The notes: a model not told the origin generated them from the sequence alone. 64,000 nt of DNA from Hyphomicrobium_A sp044507625 (GCA_044507625.1 JBIQJE010000011.1:53115-117114); one strand, 5' to 3'; positions 37,515-47,255 are shown, counted from the first letter of the stretch. Numbers and translations are program-made.

Positions 37515-38510
37515 TCAGCTACGCGCCGGTATCGCATTCGCACGCTTGCCGCTGCCGGACTTGCGGGCGCCCGCGCGCTGCCTCGGGGCGCCTTGCCCCT
37601 GGTCGAGGTTGATATCCTTCTCCCAGTAGGGGACAGGACCATAGAGCCCGGCGAAATACTCGATCAGAACGTCGACCTTGGCGGGCATGAATTCGCGGCT
37701 GGGGTAGACCGCATAGACGCCGTTCGTCGCGACGCTGCGAAACTTCGGCAGCACGAGTCGCAGCCGGCCCTCGCGCAGCTCCACACCAACGTCCCAGAGG
37801 GACAGCATGCCGATGCCGACGCCGGAGAGGACAAGCTCGCGCATGAACTCTCCGGAGTTGCTGCGCACGGTGCCGTAGGGACGCAGTTGCGTCTCTCCCT
37901 CAGGACCGCTGATCCGCCACACCTCGATCGGATCGGCCGTGAGGCAATTGTGCAGCTCCAGCTCGGCAAGGTTGGCGGGCATGCCGTTACGCTCGATATA
38001 GGCGGGAGCGGCACAGAGCACGCGGGTATCCGGGGCAAGCTGGCGGGACACGACGGATGAATCGGGCGGATCCCCGAGGCGGATAGCGAGGTCATAGCCT
38101 TCGCGGATGACGTCAACCACCTCGTCGGTCACGTTCACCTGCAGCTCGATCTCCGGGTAGCGCGTGAAGAATCCTTCGAGGTGCGGCGCGATGTGGCGGC
38201 GGCTGAATGCCGTCGGAACGGTGATCTTCAGAATGCCGCGCGGGCTCGTGTTGCGGCGGCTGACGAAATCCTCCGCCTCCTCGCACAGGCTGAGAATGTC
38301 GGAGACGCGCTTGAAATACCCGGTGCCCGTCTCCGTCAGCTTGAGATGGCGGGTGGTGCGCTGAAAAAGACGGGCCCCCAGGCGCTCCTCGAGCTGGCTG
38401 ATGCGCTTCGAAACTACGGCCGGGGAGAGGCCCATTTCCCGGCCGGCGGCCGACATGTTGCCGGTGCGTGCGACGCGTGCGAATATGTCGAGGTCGCTGA
38501 TGGCAGTCAC
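37515..38510 (-). CDS. LysR family transcriptional regulator
   Basis: 331-residue LysR-type regulator. The N-terminal winged helix has ARTGNMSAAGREMGLSPAVV and RISQLEERLGARLFQRTTRH. The substrate domain starts at about 90 (ILKITVPTAFSRRHIAPHLE). The C-terminal ~30 residues are basic (APRQRAGARKSGSGKRA). The start is a GTG at 38510 with GGGGGA just upstream; the frame is open to 39470 only because it lies antisense to glcD. It sits upstream of lutABC on the same strand and divergent from glcD, so both are likely targets (inferred). Confidence 0.9.
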   Translation of the reverse strand: MTAISDLDIFARVARTGNMSAAGREMGLSPAVVSKRISQLEERLGARLFQRTTRHLKLTETGTGYFKRVSDILSLCEEAEDFVSRRNTSPRGILKITVPTAFSRRHIAPHLEGFFTRYPEIELQVNVTDEVVDVIREGYDLAIRLGDPPDSSVVSRQLAPDTRVLCAAPAYIERNGMPANLAELELHNCLTADPIEVWRISGPEGETQLRPYGTVRSNSGEFMRELVLSGVGIGMLSLWDVGVELREGRLRLVLPKFRSVATNGVYAVYPSREFMPAKVDVLIEYFAGLYGPVPYWEKDINLDQGQGAPRQRAGARKSGSGKRANAIPARS

Positions 38511-38726
38511 TTTTCCCCCGTCCGCATTGGCCCCGCGGCTTTCCAAGCGCGCTGCCGGATGGCAAAGCAATGAAATAATGCCAGCGACGCTAATATTAAG
38601 GGTCGGCTGGAATGCCGGGAAGCAGTACTGTCGTCCAATATCGTCAGTATGCCAGCAAGGCGCTTTTCCGCGATACTTAAATTGTAGATCCCGCCGCAAC
38701 CCTGGACTGTAGAGCTGGAGAACCGC

Positions 38727-40190
38727 ATGACGCTGTCGAGGATGCCGGAACCCGACCGGTCCGTGCTCGACCGGAGCGGCACCATCATCAAGGAGCTCGA
38801 GGCGCTGCTCGGCGCCGATGGCGTGATCTCCGAGGATGACGGCCGGCGCGCGTTCGAAGCCGACGCGCTGACATCCTACCGGCAAGCGCCGCTCGCGGCC
38901 GTGCTGCCCCGCTCCACCGAGGAAGTCTCCAAGGTTCTCAAGTATTGCCGCCAGAACAATCTCAAGGTGGTGCCGCGCGGCGCGGGCACGTCCCTGTGCG
39001 GCGGTGCGCTGCCCGCGGCGGATTCGATCGTGCTCGGCACCTCGCGGATGAACCGCGTGCTGGAAACCGACTTCGTCAACCGCACCATCACGGTCGAGTG
39101 CGGCATCACCAATCTTGCCATCACGGACGCCGTCTCGGCGGAGGGATTTTTCTACGCTCCCGATCCGTCGAGCCAGCTCGCGTGCACCATCGGCGGCAAT
39201 CTCGCGATGAATTCGGGCGGGGCGCACTGTCTCAAGTACGGCGTGACCACCAACAACGTGCTCGGCGTCAAGATCGTTCTGATGGACGGGGAGGTCGTCG
39301 AGATCGGCGGGCCTTATCTCGATGCCGAAGGCTATGACTTCCTGGCGCTCGTGATCGGCTCGGAAGGACAGTTCGGCATCGTGACCGAGGCGATCCTGAA
39401 GATCGTGCCGACGATGCCGGCCGCACGGCCCGTCATGCTGGGGTTCGATTCCTGCGAGGCGGCGGGGCAATGCGTTGCCGCGATCATCGGCTCAGGGATC
39501 ATTCCGGTCGCCATCGAATATATGGACAAGCCCGCGATCGAGGTTGCGGAGGCCTATGCCAAGGCCGGCTATCCGCTCAACGTCGAGGCGCTTCTCATCG
39601 TCGAGGTCGAAGGCTTCGAGGAGGAGATCGAGCGACTGATGCGGGCGATCGTCGACATTGCCCGCGGCTATAATCCGAAAGTCATCGAAGCAAGCACCTC
39701 GGCGGAGCACAGCGCGCGCATCTGGAAAGGCCGCAAGGCCGCGTTCGGCGCCATGGGCCGCATCTCCGACTACTACTGCATGGACGGCACCATCCCGCTG
39801 GCGAAGCTGCCGGAAGTGCTGGCGCGCATCACGCAAATCTGCGCCCAGCACCGCCTGAAGGTGGCCAACGTGTTCCACGCCGGCGATGGAAATCTGCACC
39901 CGCTCATTCTCTACAATGCGAACGATGCGGACGAATCCCGCCGGGCGGAGCTCGCCGGCTCGGAGATCCTCAAGCTATGCGTCGCCGTAGGCGGCTGCCT
40001 CACGGGCGAGCACGGCGTCGGCATCGAGAAACGCGACCTCATGGACGTGCAGTACTCCCCGTCCGATCTTGCCGTTCAGATGCGGATAAAGAGCATCTTC
40101 GACCCCAACTGGCTGCTGAACCCGGGTAAGGTTTTTCCGCTGAGCGCCCTCGAAGCGGCCGAGCGACCCGCGGCGGAACAGGCGGCCTGA
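38727..40190 (+). CDS. glcD: glycolate oxidase FAD subunit GlcD
   Basis: 487-residue FAD-linked oxidase subunit of glycolate oxidase. The FAD-binding part includes PRGAGTSLCGGALPAADSIV and CTIGGNLAMNSGGAHCLKYG. The C-terminal FAD-oxidase domain has VANVFHAGDGNLHPLILYN and GCLTGEHGVGIEKRDLM. It oxidises glycolate to glyoxylate and may also use D-lactate. First gene of glcDEF, 216 nt from the divergent LysR gene. Confidence 0.95.
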   Translation: MTLSRMPEPDRSVLDRSGTIIKELEALLGADGVISEDDGRRAFEADALTSYRQAPLAAVLPRSTEEVSKVLKYCRQNNLKVVPRGAGTSLCGGALPAADSIVLGTSRMNRVLETDFVNRTITVECGITNLAITDAVSAEGFFYAPDPSSQLACTIGGNLAMNSGGAHCLKYGVTTNNVLGVKIVLMDGEVVEIGGPYLDAEGYDFLALVIGSEGQFGIVTEAILKIVPTMPAARPVMLGFDSCEAAGQCVAAIIGSGIIPVAIEYMDKPAIEVAEAYAKAGYPLNVEALLIVEVEGFEEEIERLMRAIVDIARGYNPKVIEASTSAEHSARIWKGRKAAFGAMGRISDYYCMDGTIPLAKLPEVLARITQICAQHRLKVANVFHAGDGNLHPLILYNANDADESRRAELAGSEILKLCVAVGGCLTGEHGVGIEKRDLMDVQYSPSDLAVQMRIKSIFDPNWLLNPGKVFPLSALEAAERPAAEQAA

Positions 40191-40200
40191 GGAGAAGACA

Positions 40201-41421
40201 TTGAGCGATTTGCAGCGCCCCGGCGCCGACTGGGAGCTTCAGTTCGTCATCGCCGGATGCCTCGAGCGGCGCCTGCCGGTCGAAATCGTCGGCTCCGGGT
40301 CCAAACGCGGCATCGGCCGTCCGGTCGACGGCGCGATCACGGTGACGACGGCCTCGCTGCGCGGCATCTCCCTCTACGAGCCGAACGAGCTGGTGATGTC
40401 GGCGCGGGCGGGCACGCCGCTGTCGCAGATCGAAGCCGAACTCGCCGCGCGCGGGCAGATGCTGCCCTTCGAGCCGATCGACCTTGCGCCGGCCACGGGC
40501 GGGCCGCAGGGCGCGCAAACCATCGGCGCCGTCTTCGCCACCAACATGTCGGGCGCGCGGCGCATCCATGCCGGAGCGGCGCGCGATCACCTGCTCGGCA
40601 TCAAGGGCGTCAACGGGCGCGCGGAGCTGTTCCAGGCGGGCGGCCGCGTGATGAAGAACGTCACCGGCTATGACGTGGCGCGCGGCCTTTCGGGGAGCTG
40701 GGGCACGCTCGCGGTGATGACAGAGGTGACGTTCAAGGTCATTCCCTGGCCGGAGACTGCGGCTACCGTCATCTACCTCGGGCTGCCGGACAATCTCGCC
40801 ATCGAGGTGCTTTCGACCGCCATGGCGCTGCCGGTGGAGGTCTCGGGCGCGGTGCATTTGCAGGCATCAGTCGCGGCACGGCTCAACCATCCGGGCTTGC
40901 GGTCGATGAACAAATCGGTCACCGCGCTGCGGCTGGAGAATTTCGCCACCGCCGTCGCGGGCCGCAAGCAACGGCTGAAAGAAGCGCTGAAGGTCTACGG
41001 CAAGGCGCTGGAGCTAGACCACCGCGAGACATTGGATTTCTGGGGCGAGTTGCGACGGCTTTCCGTGATGCCGAACCGAGAGACGCTGCTCTGGCGCATC
41101 TCCACCAAGCCGACCACGGCGCCCAAGCTCGTCGCCGCCATCAAGCGTTACATGGATGTCGACGCCTTCTACGACTGGGGCGGCAGCCTCATCTGGCTGG
41201 AAGTGCCTGCGGCGGCCGATGCGGGCACGGCCGAGATCCGGCGCGTCACCGCGATACACGGCGGCCACGCGACGCTCATTCGCGCCGAACCCGCGGTGCG
41301 CGCCGCCGTCGAGGTGTTCCAGCCGCTCAGCCCTGCCCTGGAGCGCCTCACACGCGGTCTCAAGGGCGCATTCGATCCGGCGGGCATATTGAACCCCGGC
41401 CGCATGTACGCCAACCTCTGA
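40201..41421 (+). CDS. glcE: glycolate oxidase subunit GlcE
   Basis: 406-residue GlcE, a shorter FAD-binding homologue of GlcD. Landmarks: ARAGTPLSQIEAELAARGQM, PATGGPQGAQTIGAVFATNM, NVTGYDVARGLSGSWGTLAV and the C-terminal FDPAGILNPGRMYA. The start is TTG at 40201 with GGAG 6 nt upstream, 10 nt after glcD. A paired-hairpin element then separates it from glcF. Confidence 0.95.
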   Translation: MSDLQRPGADWELQFVIAGCLERRLPVEIVGSGSKRGIGRPVDGAITVTTASLRGISLYEPNELVMSARAGTPLSQIEAELAARGQMLPFEPIDLAPATGGPQGAQTIGAVFATNMSGARRIHAGAARDHLLGIKGVNGRAELFQAGGRVMKNVTGYDVARGLSGSWGTLAVMTEVTFKVIPWPETAATVIYLGLPDNLAIEVLSTAMALPVEVSGAVHLQASVAARLNHPGLRSMNKSVTALRLENFATAVAGRKQRLKEALKVYGKALELDHRETLDFWGELRRLSVMPNRETLLWRISTKPTTAPKLVAAIKRYMDVDAFYDWGGSLIWLEVPAAADAGTAEIRRVTAIHGGHATLIRAEPAVRAAVEVFQPLSPALERLTRGLKGAFDPAGILNPGRMYANL

Positions 41422-41424
41422 AGG

Positions 41425-41592
41425 GTTAGTGTGATGATCGAGAAGTCCGCGGTATCATGTGCGGCTGGGTCGAGAGGCGGACTTCTCGATCTGAATCACA
41501 CTAACTTTTTTGTTTTCCTAGTGTCCTTCAGATCGCGAAATTCGTTCTACATCTGCGGCACGGGGCGACGAATTTCGCGATCAGGACACTAG
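41425..41592 (+). repeat. paired-hairpin intergenic element, copy A
   Basis: Two long inverted repeats in tandem fill the glcE-glcF gap. Hairpin 1 has arms 41425-41450 and 41477-41505, ending GTTAGTGTGAT/ATCACACTAAC, with the left arm 3 nt shorter. Hairpin 2 has arms 41518-41545 and 41567-41592, ending CTAGTGTCC/GGACACTAG, with a 3-nt insert in the left arm. A T6 run follows hairpin 1. The glcF ATG lies 10 nt after the last arm. A second copy of the same design lies at 50278. Confidence 0.85.
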
Positions 41593-41602
41593 GCACAACC
41601 GC

Positions 41603-42967
41603 ATGCAGACGAATTTCAGTCCCGAGCAGTTGAGCAACGAGCGCATTGCGGAAGCGGACGCCATCCTGCGGCGCTGCGTGCACTGCGGGCTGTGCACGGC
41701 CACCTGCCCCACCTATGTGCTGAAGGGCGACGAGCGGGACAGCCCGCGCGGGCGCATCTATCTCATCAAGGACATGCTGGAGGACAACGTTCCAGCGAGC
41801 GGGGAGGTCCAGCTTCACCTCGACCGCTGCCTGTCGTGCCTTTCGTGCATGTCGACCTGCCCGAGCGGCGTTGACTACATGCACCTGATCGACCTGGCGC
41901 GCGGCTACGTCGAGCAAACGGCGACGCGTCCGTGGAGGGAGCGCCTGGTGCGCCAGACGCTCGCGCGGGTGCTGCCCTATCCGGACCGTTTCCGCCTCGC
42001 ACTGAAGCTCGCGCCGCTGGGGCGCCCGTGGCTCAAGACGCTGCGCCGCCTCGGCTTCCACCAGTTCGCCGCGATGATCGAGCTGGCGCCGGCGGTGCTG
42101 CCGCCGTCACCGAAGTTCGAGGGTGCGGGCGTCGCCGCAACGGAACACGAGCGGCGCGCGCGTGTGATCATGCTGTCGGGCTGCGCTCAGCAGGTGCTGC
42201 GCCCGGGCATCAACGATTCCACCATCCGTCTGCTCGCCCGGCGCGGCGTCGATGTCGTCGTCGCCGCCGGAGCGGGATGCTGCGGCGCGCTCACCTATCA
42301 CCTCGGCGACGAGGCGGGCGCCATCGAGTTCGCCAAGCGTAATGTCGATGCGTGGTCGCACGAGCTGGCGAAGGAGCCGATCGATGCGGTCATCGTCAAT
42401 GCGTCGGGTTGCGGCACGACGGTGAAGGATTACGGTCATCTCCTCAAGCGCGAGCCGGAGTATGCCGCACGTGCTGCGCGCATCTCGGGCCTTGCGCGCG
42501 ACGTGTCGGAGTTCATCGGCAAGTACGACCTCGGGCCGCCGAAGCGCTGGTCGTCCTTGCGGGTTGCCTATCACCCTGCCTGCTCGCTGCAGCATGGCCA
42601 AGGCATCAAGGAGGTGCCGCGCGATCTGCTGGTCAAGGCCGGGTACAGCGTCGTCGACATTCCGGAATCGCACATCTGCTGCGGCTCGGCCGGAACCTAC
42701 AACATCCTGCAGCCGGAGATCGCGGGCGAGCTGCGCGAGCGCAAGGCGAAGAACATCAAGCGTGTGAAGCCGGATGTCGTCGCAACGGGCAACATCGGCT
42801 GCATCACACAGCTCTCGCGCCAGCTCGACGTACCGGTCGTGCATACGGTGGAGCTGCTGGACTGGGCCTATGGCGGGCCGGTGCCGCTGGGTCTAGAAGG
42901 GCTCGCGCGCTTCGTCTCCAACGTTCCCGAGCCCAAGCGCCGGGCCGACGACTACATCTACGCCTAG
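41603..42967 (+). CDS. glcF: glycolate oxidase iron-sulfur subunit GlcF
   Basis: 454-residue Fe-S subunit that carries electrons from GlcD/GlcE to the quinone pool. The N-terminus has two 4Fe-4S motifs, CVHCGLCTATCPTYV and CLSCLSCMSTCPSGVDY. Two CCG domains follow, with GAGCCGALTYHLGD and SHICCGSAGTYNILQ. The start MQTNFSPEQL matches family N-termini well. It is separated from glcE by 181 nt filled with the hairpin element. Confidence 0.95.
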   Translation: MQTNFSPEQLSNERIAEADAILRRCVHCGLCTATCPTYVLKGDERDSPRGRIYLIKDMLEDNVPASGEVQLHLDRCLSCLSCMSTCPSGVDYMHLIDLARGYVEQTATRPWRERLVRQTLARVLPYPDRFRLALKLAPLGRPWLKTLRRLGFHQFAAMIELAPAVLPPSPKFEGAGVAATEHERRARVIMLSGCAQQVLRPGINDSTIRLLARRGVDVVVAAGAGCCGALTYHLGDEAGAIEFAKRNVDAWSHELAKEPIDAVIVNASGCGTTVKDYGHLLKREPEYAARAARISGLARDVSEFIGKYDLGPPKRWSSLRVAYHPACSLQHGQGIKEVPRDLLVKAGYSVVDIPESHICCGSAGTYNILQPEIAGELRERKAKNIKRVKPDVVATGNIGCITQLSRQLDVPVVHTVELLDWAYGGPVPLGLEGLARFVSNVPEPKRRADDYIYA

Positions 42968-43063
42968 CCGGAAACGGTCCGGGCGCGGGGCGCATCCATT
43001 TCCGACCGCAACGCGTTTCCCGAGGTTACGCGCTATGCCACACCGCCGAAGCCTAGGACAGTC

Positions 43064-43918
43064 ATGTCAGAACAGCACGCCATAGCGCAGGGGCCCGAGC
43101 CGGTTTCAACCGACTGGCGCCACGAACGCGGGCCTTTCGACATCATTGGCGATGTGCACGGCTGCACGGACGAGCTGATCGCACTCATGGAAAAGCTCGG
43201 CTATTCGGTGCGCCTCGAAGGCAAGGGCGATAGCCGCCGCGCCATCACGCGCGCGCCCGCAGGCCGGCGCGCGTTTTTCGTCGGCGACCTGATCGACCGC
43301 GGCCCCGCGTCTCCGGATGCGCTGCGCATTGCGATGGATATGGTCGAGAGCGGCCAAGCACTGATGGTGCTCGGCAATCACGATGACAAATTCCTGCGCT
43401 GGCTGAAGGGCAACAAGGTGAAGATCGGGATGGGGCTCGAACGCACCATCACCCAGCTCGAAGGCGAGGGCGAAGGCATCAAGGCGCGGGCGCGCGCGTT
43501 CCTCGAAACGCTTCCGAGCCACGCCTGGCTCGATGGCGGTGCGCTGGCGATCGCGCACGCCGGCATCCGCGAGAACATGCTAGGACGCAACTCGCCCCGG
43601 GCGCGGGACTTCGGCCTCTACGGGGAAACATCGGGCCATGTCGACGCCAACGGCCTGCCCGAGCGGTTCAACTGGGCGGCGGAGTATCGCGGCTCCGTAC
43701 CCGTCATATTCGGGCACACGCCCGTCGTCACGCCGCAATGGCAGAACAATACGCTCTGCATCGATACCGGCTGCGTCTACGGCGGCACACTGACGGCGTT
43801 GCGCTGGCCCGAACGCGAGATCGTTTCGGTGCCGGCCAAGGAAGCCTTCGCGGAGCTGAAGCGCGGCTTCGGGCTGCCGCCGCCGCGCCCGCGGGACCGC
43901 GCGGAAAGCGCGGAATAG
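43064..43918 (+). CDS. metallophosphoesterase (PPP/ApaH-like)
   Basis: 284-residue calcineurin-like phosphatase. The metal-binding motifs are in order: IIGDVHGCTDEL, FVGDLIDRGPASPDAL, LGNHDDKFLRWL, then HAGIRENML and IFGHTPVVTPQW. This set is typical of bacterial PrpE/Pnkp-like serine-threonine phosphatase or nucleotide hydrolases; the substrate is not assigned. The C-terminal ~20 residues are Pro/Arg-rich. Placed 97 nt after glcF. Confidence 0.9.
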   Translation: MSEQHAIAQGPEPVSTDWRHERGPFDIIGDVHGCTDELIALMEKLGYSVRLEGKGDSRRAITRAPAGRRAFFVGDLIDRGPASPDALRIAMDMVESGQALMVLGNHDDKFLRWLKGNKVKIGMGLERTITQLEGEGEGIKARARAFLETLPSHAWLDGGALAIAHAGIRENMLGRNSPRARDFGLYGETSGHVDANGLPERFNWAAEYRGSVPVIFGHTPVVTPQWQNNTLCIDTGCVYGGTLTALRWPEREIVSVPAKEAFAELKRGFGLPPPRPRDRAESAE

Positions 43919-43929
43919 CCCGGGGCGCT

Positions 43930-44325
43930 CTAGGGCAGATTGAGCTGCCAGGAGACGCCGAAACGGTCGTTGACCCAGGTGAAGAGGGTGCTGAAACCAT
44001 AATTGTCGAGCGGCATGAGGGCGGTGCCGCCGTCGAGCAGCGCCCCCGCCAGCCCGCGCAGCTCCGCCTCGGACGTACAGGTCACGAATAGGGAAACCGC
44101 GGGCGTAAAGCCGAACTGATGCTTCACGGGGCTGTCGATGCACATGAGGTCAAGATCGCGAACGCGGAATTCGGCTTTGACGATGCTCCCCTCGGCCCCC
44201 GGGCCTTCGGGGCCATAGCGCGTGATTTCCAGTACCTCTCCACCAAATAGCTCGATGTAGAGGCCCATGGCCTCCTCGGCCCGGCCCTCGAACATCAACA
44301 TGGGTTTGACTTGCGGATTGGTCAT
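43930..44325 (-). CDS. VOC family protein (PhnB-like)
   Basis: 131-residue single-domain glyoxalase/bleomycin-resistance-fold protein of the PhnB/3-dmu-9_3-mt type. Landmarks: KPMLMFEGRAEEAMGLYIEL, FGGEVLEITRYGPE and the C-terminal WVNDRFGVSWQLN. It is a cytoplasmic protein whose substrate is unknown. Starts at 44325, with a possible ATG two codons upstream. Convergent with the phosphoesterase gene. Confidence 0.85.
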   Translation of the reverse strand: MTNPQVKPMLMFEGRAEEAMGLYIELFGGEVLEITRYGPEGPGAEGSIVKAEFRVRDLDLMCIDSPVKHQFGFTPAVSLFVTCTSEAELRGLAGALLDGGTALMPLDNYGFSTLFTWVNDRFGVSWQLNLP

Positions 44326-44439
44326 CCTCACCTCGGGTGCTTGTTCTCCGGTGCCTGACGTTGCGCCGTCCGGTCGATCCGCTATAAGGCCACAACCCAG
44401 ATATATGCAGCGCGCTTTCGCGCCATCCTTTGTATTCCC

Positions 44440-45918
44440 ATGAGCAAGCAGAAAAAAGACGCGCGCCCGACACCGCGCCTGCCGCGCGGCCTTCGCGACA
44501 TCGAAGCGGCGGAACTACGCCAGCAGCACGCGATGCTCGCGAAAATTCGTACCGTCTACGAGCTTTACGGCTTCGAGCCGCTGGAGACGCCAGCGCTCGA
44601 GTACACCGACGCGCTCGGCAAATTCCTGCCCGACCAGGACCGCCCCAACGAAGGCGTGTTCTCGCTGCAGGACGACGACGAGCAGTGGATGAGCCTGCGG
44701 TACGATCTCACCGCGCCGCTCGCCCGCTATGTCGCCCAGCACTTCCAATTCATTCCCAAGCCCTTCCGCCGCTATGCGAACGGCTATGTGTTCCGGAACG
44801 AGAAGCCCGGCCCCGGACGCTTCCGCCAGTTCATGCAGTTCGACGCCGATACCGTTGGCGCGGAGAGCGTCGCGGCGGACGCTGAGATGTGCATGCTCGC
44901 CGCCGACACGCTGGAGGCCCTCGGCATCAAGCGCGGCGACTATGTGATCAAGGTCAACAACCGCAAGGTGCTCGACGCGGTGATGACGTCGATCGGCATC
45001 GGCGGAGAGGAGCACGCGGGCAAGCGTCTCACGGTGCTGCGGGCCATCGACAAGTTCGACCGCCTCGGTGTCGAGGGCGTGCGTGAGCTGCTCGGCCAGG
45101 GACGCAAGGACGAGAGTGGCGACTTCACCAAGGGTGCCGAGCTGGAAGAGAGCGGCATCGACGCAATCCTTTCGTTCACCGGTGCGCTCGGCACTAGCAA
45201 CGGCGACACCCTCGCGAAGCTGCGTTCGATCACCGATACGGAAGGCGTCGCGGAGCTGGCGGAGATCGCCAATCTTGCGGCCTCGGCGGGTTACGGCGCC
45301 GACCGCATCCGCATCGATCCCTCTGTCATCCGGGGCCTCGAATATTACACCGGGCCCGTCTTCGAGGCGGAGCTGACGTTCGAAGTGAAGGACGAGAAGG
45401 GCAACCCGGTGCGGTTCGGCTCGGTCGGCGGGGGCGGGCGCTACGACGATCTCGTGGCGCGCTTCACCGGCCAGAAGGTCCCGGCCACCGGTTTCTCCAT
45501 CGGCGTGTCGCGCCTGCAGGCGGCGCTGAACGCGCTCCACAGGGACAAGGGGAGCCCGGCCGATGGTCCCGTCATCGTTACGGTGATGGAGAAGGAGCGG
45601 ATTGCCGACTACCAGAAGATGGTGCGGGAACTCCGCTCGGCGGGCATCCGCGCGGAGCTCTATCTCGGCAATCCGAAGAAGTTCGGCAAGCAGCTCGAAT
45701 ATGCCGACAAGCGCGGCAGCCCCTGCGTCGTTATCCAAGGCTCGGACGAGCGCGACGCCGGAAAGGTGACGCTCAAGGATCTCATCGAGGGGGCGAAGGC
45801 CGCGGCCGCGATTAAAAATCACGAGGAGTGGAAGGAGCAGCGCCCGGCCCAGGTTACGGTCGATGCGACGGACCTCGTCGCGGAAGTGACGGCCATTATC
45901 GCCCGCCATTCGGATTGA
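44440..45918 (+). CDS. hisS: histidyl-tRNA synthetase
   Basis: 492-residue class II aminoacyl-tRNA synthetase. Motif 2 region is YVFRNEKPGPGRFRQFMQFD, the histidine-specific motif RGLEYYTGPVFE follows, and motif 3 is FGSVGGGGRYDDLVARF. The C-terminal anticodon-binding domain starts near residue 380 (VIVTVMEKERIADYQK). Single ORF, normal length for the alphaproteobacterial type. Confidence 0.96.
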   Translation: MSKQKKDARPTPRLPRGLRDIEAAELRQQHAMLAKIRTVYELYGFEPLETPALEYTDALGKFLPDQDRPNEGVFSLQDDDEQWMSLRYDLTAPLARYVAQHFQFIPKPFRRYANGYVFRNEKPGPGRFRQFMQFDADTVGAESVAADAEMCMLAADTLEALGIKRGDYVIKVNNRKVLDAVMTSIGIGGEEHAGKRLTVLRAIDKFDRLGVEGVRELLGQGRKDESGDFTKGAELEESGIDAILSFTGALGTSNGDTLAKLRSITDTEGVAELAEIANLAASAGYGADRIRIDPSVIRGLEYYTGPVFEAELTFEVKDEKGNPVRFGSVGGGGRYDDLVARFTGQKVPATGFSIGVSRLQAALNALHRDKGSPADGPVIVTVMEKERIADYQKMVRELRSAGIRAELYLGNPKKFGKQLEYADKRGSPCVVIQGSDERDAGKVTLKDLIEGAKAAAAIKNHEEWKEQRPAQVTVDATDLVAEVTAIIARHSD

Positions 45919-46050
45919 TCACCGTGGGGGCGATTCCCGGGCGGATGGACCCGCCCGAGCTCGCGCGGCTATCCGGGGCCTTTGGCCGGCGAAAATTGAT
46001 CCGGGCGCTCAGCACCGCTAGGTTCGGGCCTCCCGCTACGAAGGGCCACC

Positions 46051-47013
46051 ATGCACGCTACCCCCTCTACCGGCGACGATTCCCGCGTTGCAGATGCTCC
46101 GCCTGACAACTGGGTGGACCGGTATGCGCCGGAATCGGTGCGCCCCTACCTGCGGCTGGCCCGGATAGACCGCCCCATCGGGTTCTGGCTGCTGCTGATC
46201 CCCTGCTGGTGGTCGGTCGGCCTTGCCGAGGTGAAGCTCAACCAGCCCTATCCCAATCCCTGGCTGCTGGCGCTGTTCGCCATCGGCGCGCTTCTCATGC
46301 GTGCGGCGGGGTGCGCCTATAACGATTACGTCGACCGCGACTACGACGCGAAGTCCGAGCGCGCGGCGAGCCGGCCGATACCCTCGGGCCAAGTGACACC
46401 GGCCGAGGCGCTCGCCTTCGCCGCCATGTGCAGCCTCGGCGGGCTCCTGGTGCTGGTGCAGTTCAACAGCTTCACCATCAAGCTCGGCGCCGCCTCGCTG
46501 CTGCTCGTGGCGATCTATCCCTTCATGAAGCGCTTCACCTATTGGCCGCAGCTCATCTTGGGGCTCGCGTTCAATTGGGGCGCGCTCGTCGGCTGGAGCG
46601 CCGTGATGGGATCAGTGGGACTGCCGGCGCTGCTTCTCTATGCAGGCTCGGTGCTGTGGACCATCGGTTACGATACGATCTATGCGCACCAGGACCGCGA
46701 GGACGACCTGATGCTCGGCCTGCGCTCCACGGCGATACGCTTCGGCGAGAACACCATGACGTGGGTCGGCTCGTTCTATGCCGCCGCCATCGTGCTGTGG
46801 CTGCTTGCGGGCTTCCTTGCGGGCACGCATCTCATCTTCTTCATGGCGGTGGTGCTCGCCTCGCTGCAGATGGCCTGGCAGGTGACGACGCTCGACACCG
46901 CCGACGCGGCCAACTGCCTGCGCCGCTTCCGGTCAAACCGCGATGTCGGTCTCGTGATATTCCTCGGCCTCGTCGCCGATCTCGTCATATCGCGCATGGC
47001 GGGCCTCAGCTGA
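46051..47013 (+). CDS. ubiA: 4-hydroxybenzoate polyprenyltransferase
   Basis: 320-residue inner-membrane prenyltransferase of ubiquinone synthesis. The two Asp-rich motifs are NDYVDRDYDAKSERAASRPI and YDTIYAHQDREDDLMLG. About eight to nine membrane segments. ATG at 46051; conserved in position ahead of the lipid A block in this group. Confidence 0.94.
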   Translation: MHATPSTGDDSRVADAPPDNWVDRYAPESVRPYLRLARIDRPIGFWLLLIPCWWSVGLAEVKLNQPYPNPWLLALFAIGALLMRAAGCAYNDYVDRDYDAKSERAASRPIPSGQVTPAEALAFAAMCSLGGLLVLVQFNSFTIKLGAASLLLVAIYPFMKRFTYWPQLILGLAFNWGALVGWSAVMGSVGLPALLLYAGSVLWTIGYDTIYAHQDREDDLMLGLRSTAIRFGENTMTWVGSFYAAAIVLWLLAGFLAGTHLIFFMAVVLASLQMAWQVTTLDTADAANCLRRFRSNRDVGLVIFLGLVADLVISRMAGLS

Positions 47014-47255
47014 GGCGGCGGCGTTAATCAGGATTGTCCGTTAAGCAATTTCGGCCTGGGCCCGTGCCGGGGTCCAAGCCGAAACTGAGGAGCCTCGCCG
47101 TTGTCTTCAGAGCAGCCGTCTAAGCGCGACCATGCAGGCAGAATGACACATCCGGCTTCCTAGCGGCTTAAAATATAGCGTAAATTCGCCGTAACCGGAC
47201 GGCCCGTTCCGACCGGACACCGATCACCAATCCTGTTTCGAGGGGACCTGTCTCG

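Noticed and set aside
38511..39470. N-terminal extension of the LysR frame
   Set aside because: It runs antisense through glcD. The GTG at 38510 begins exactly at the helix-turn-helix and has a purine-rich ribosome-binding site.
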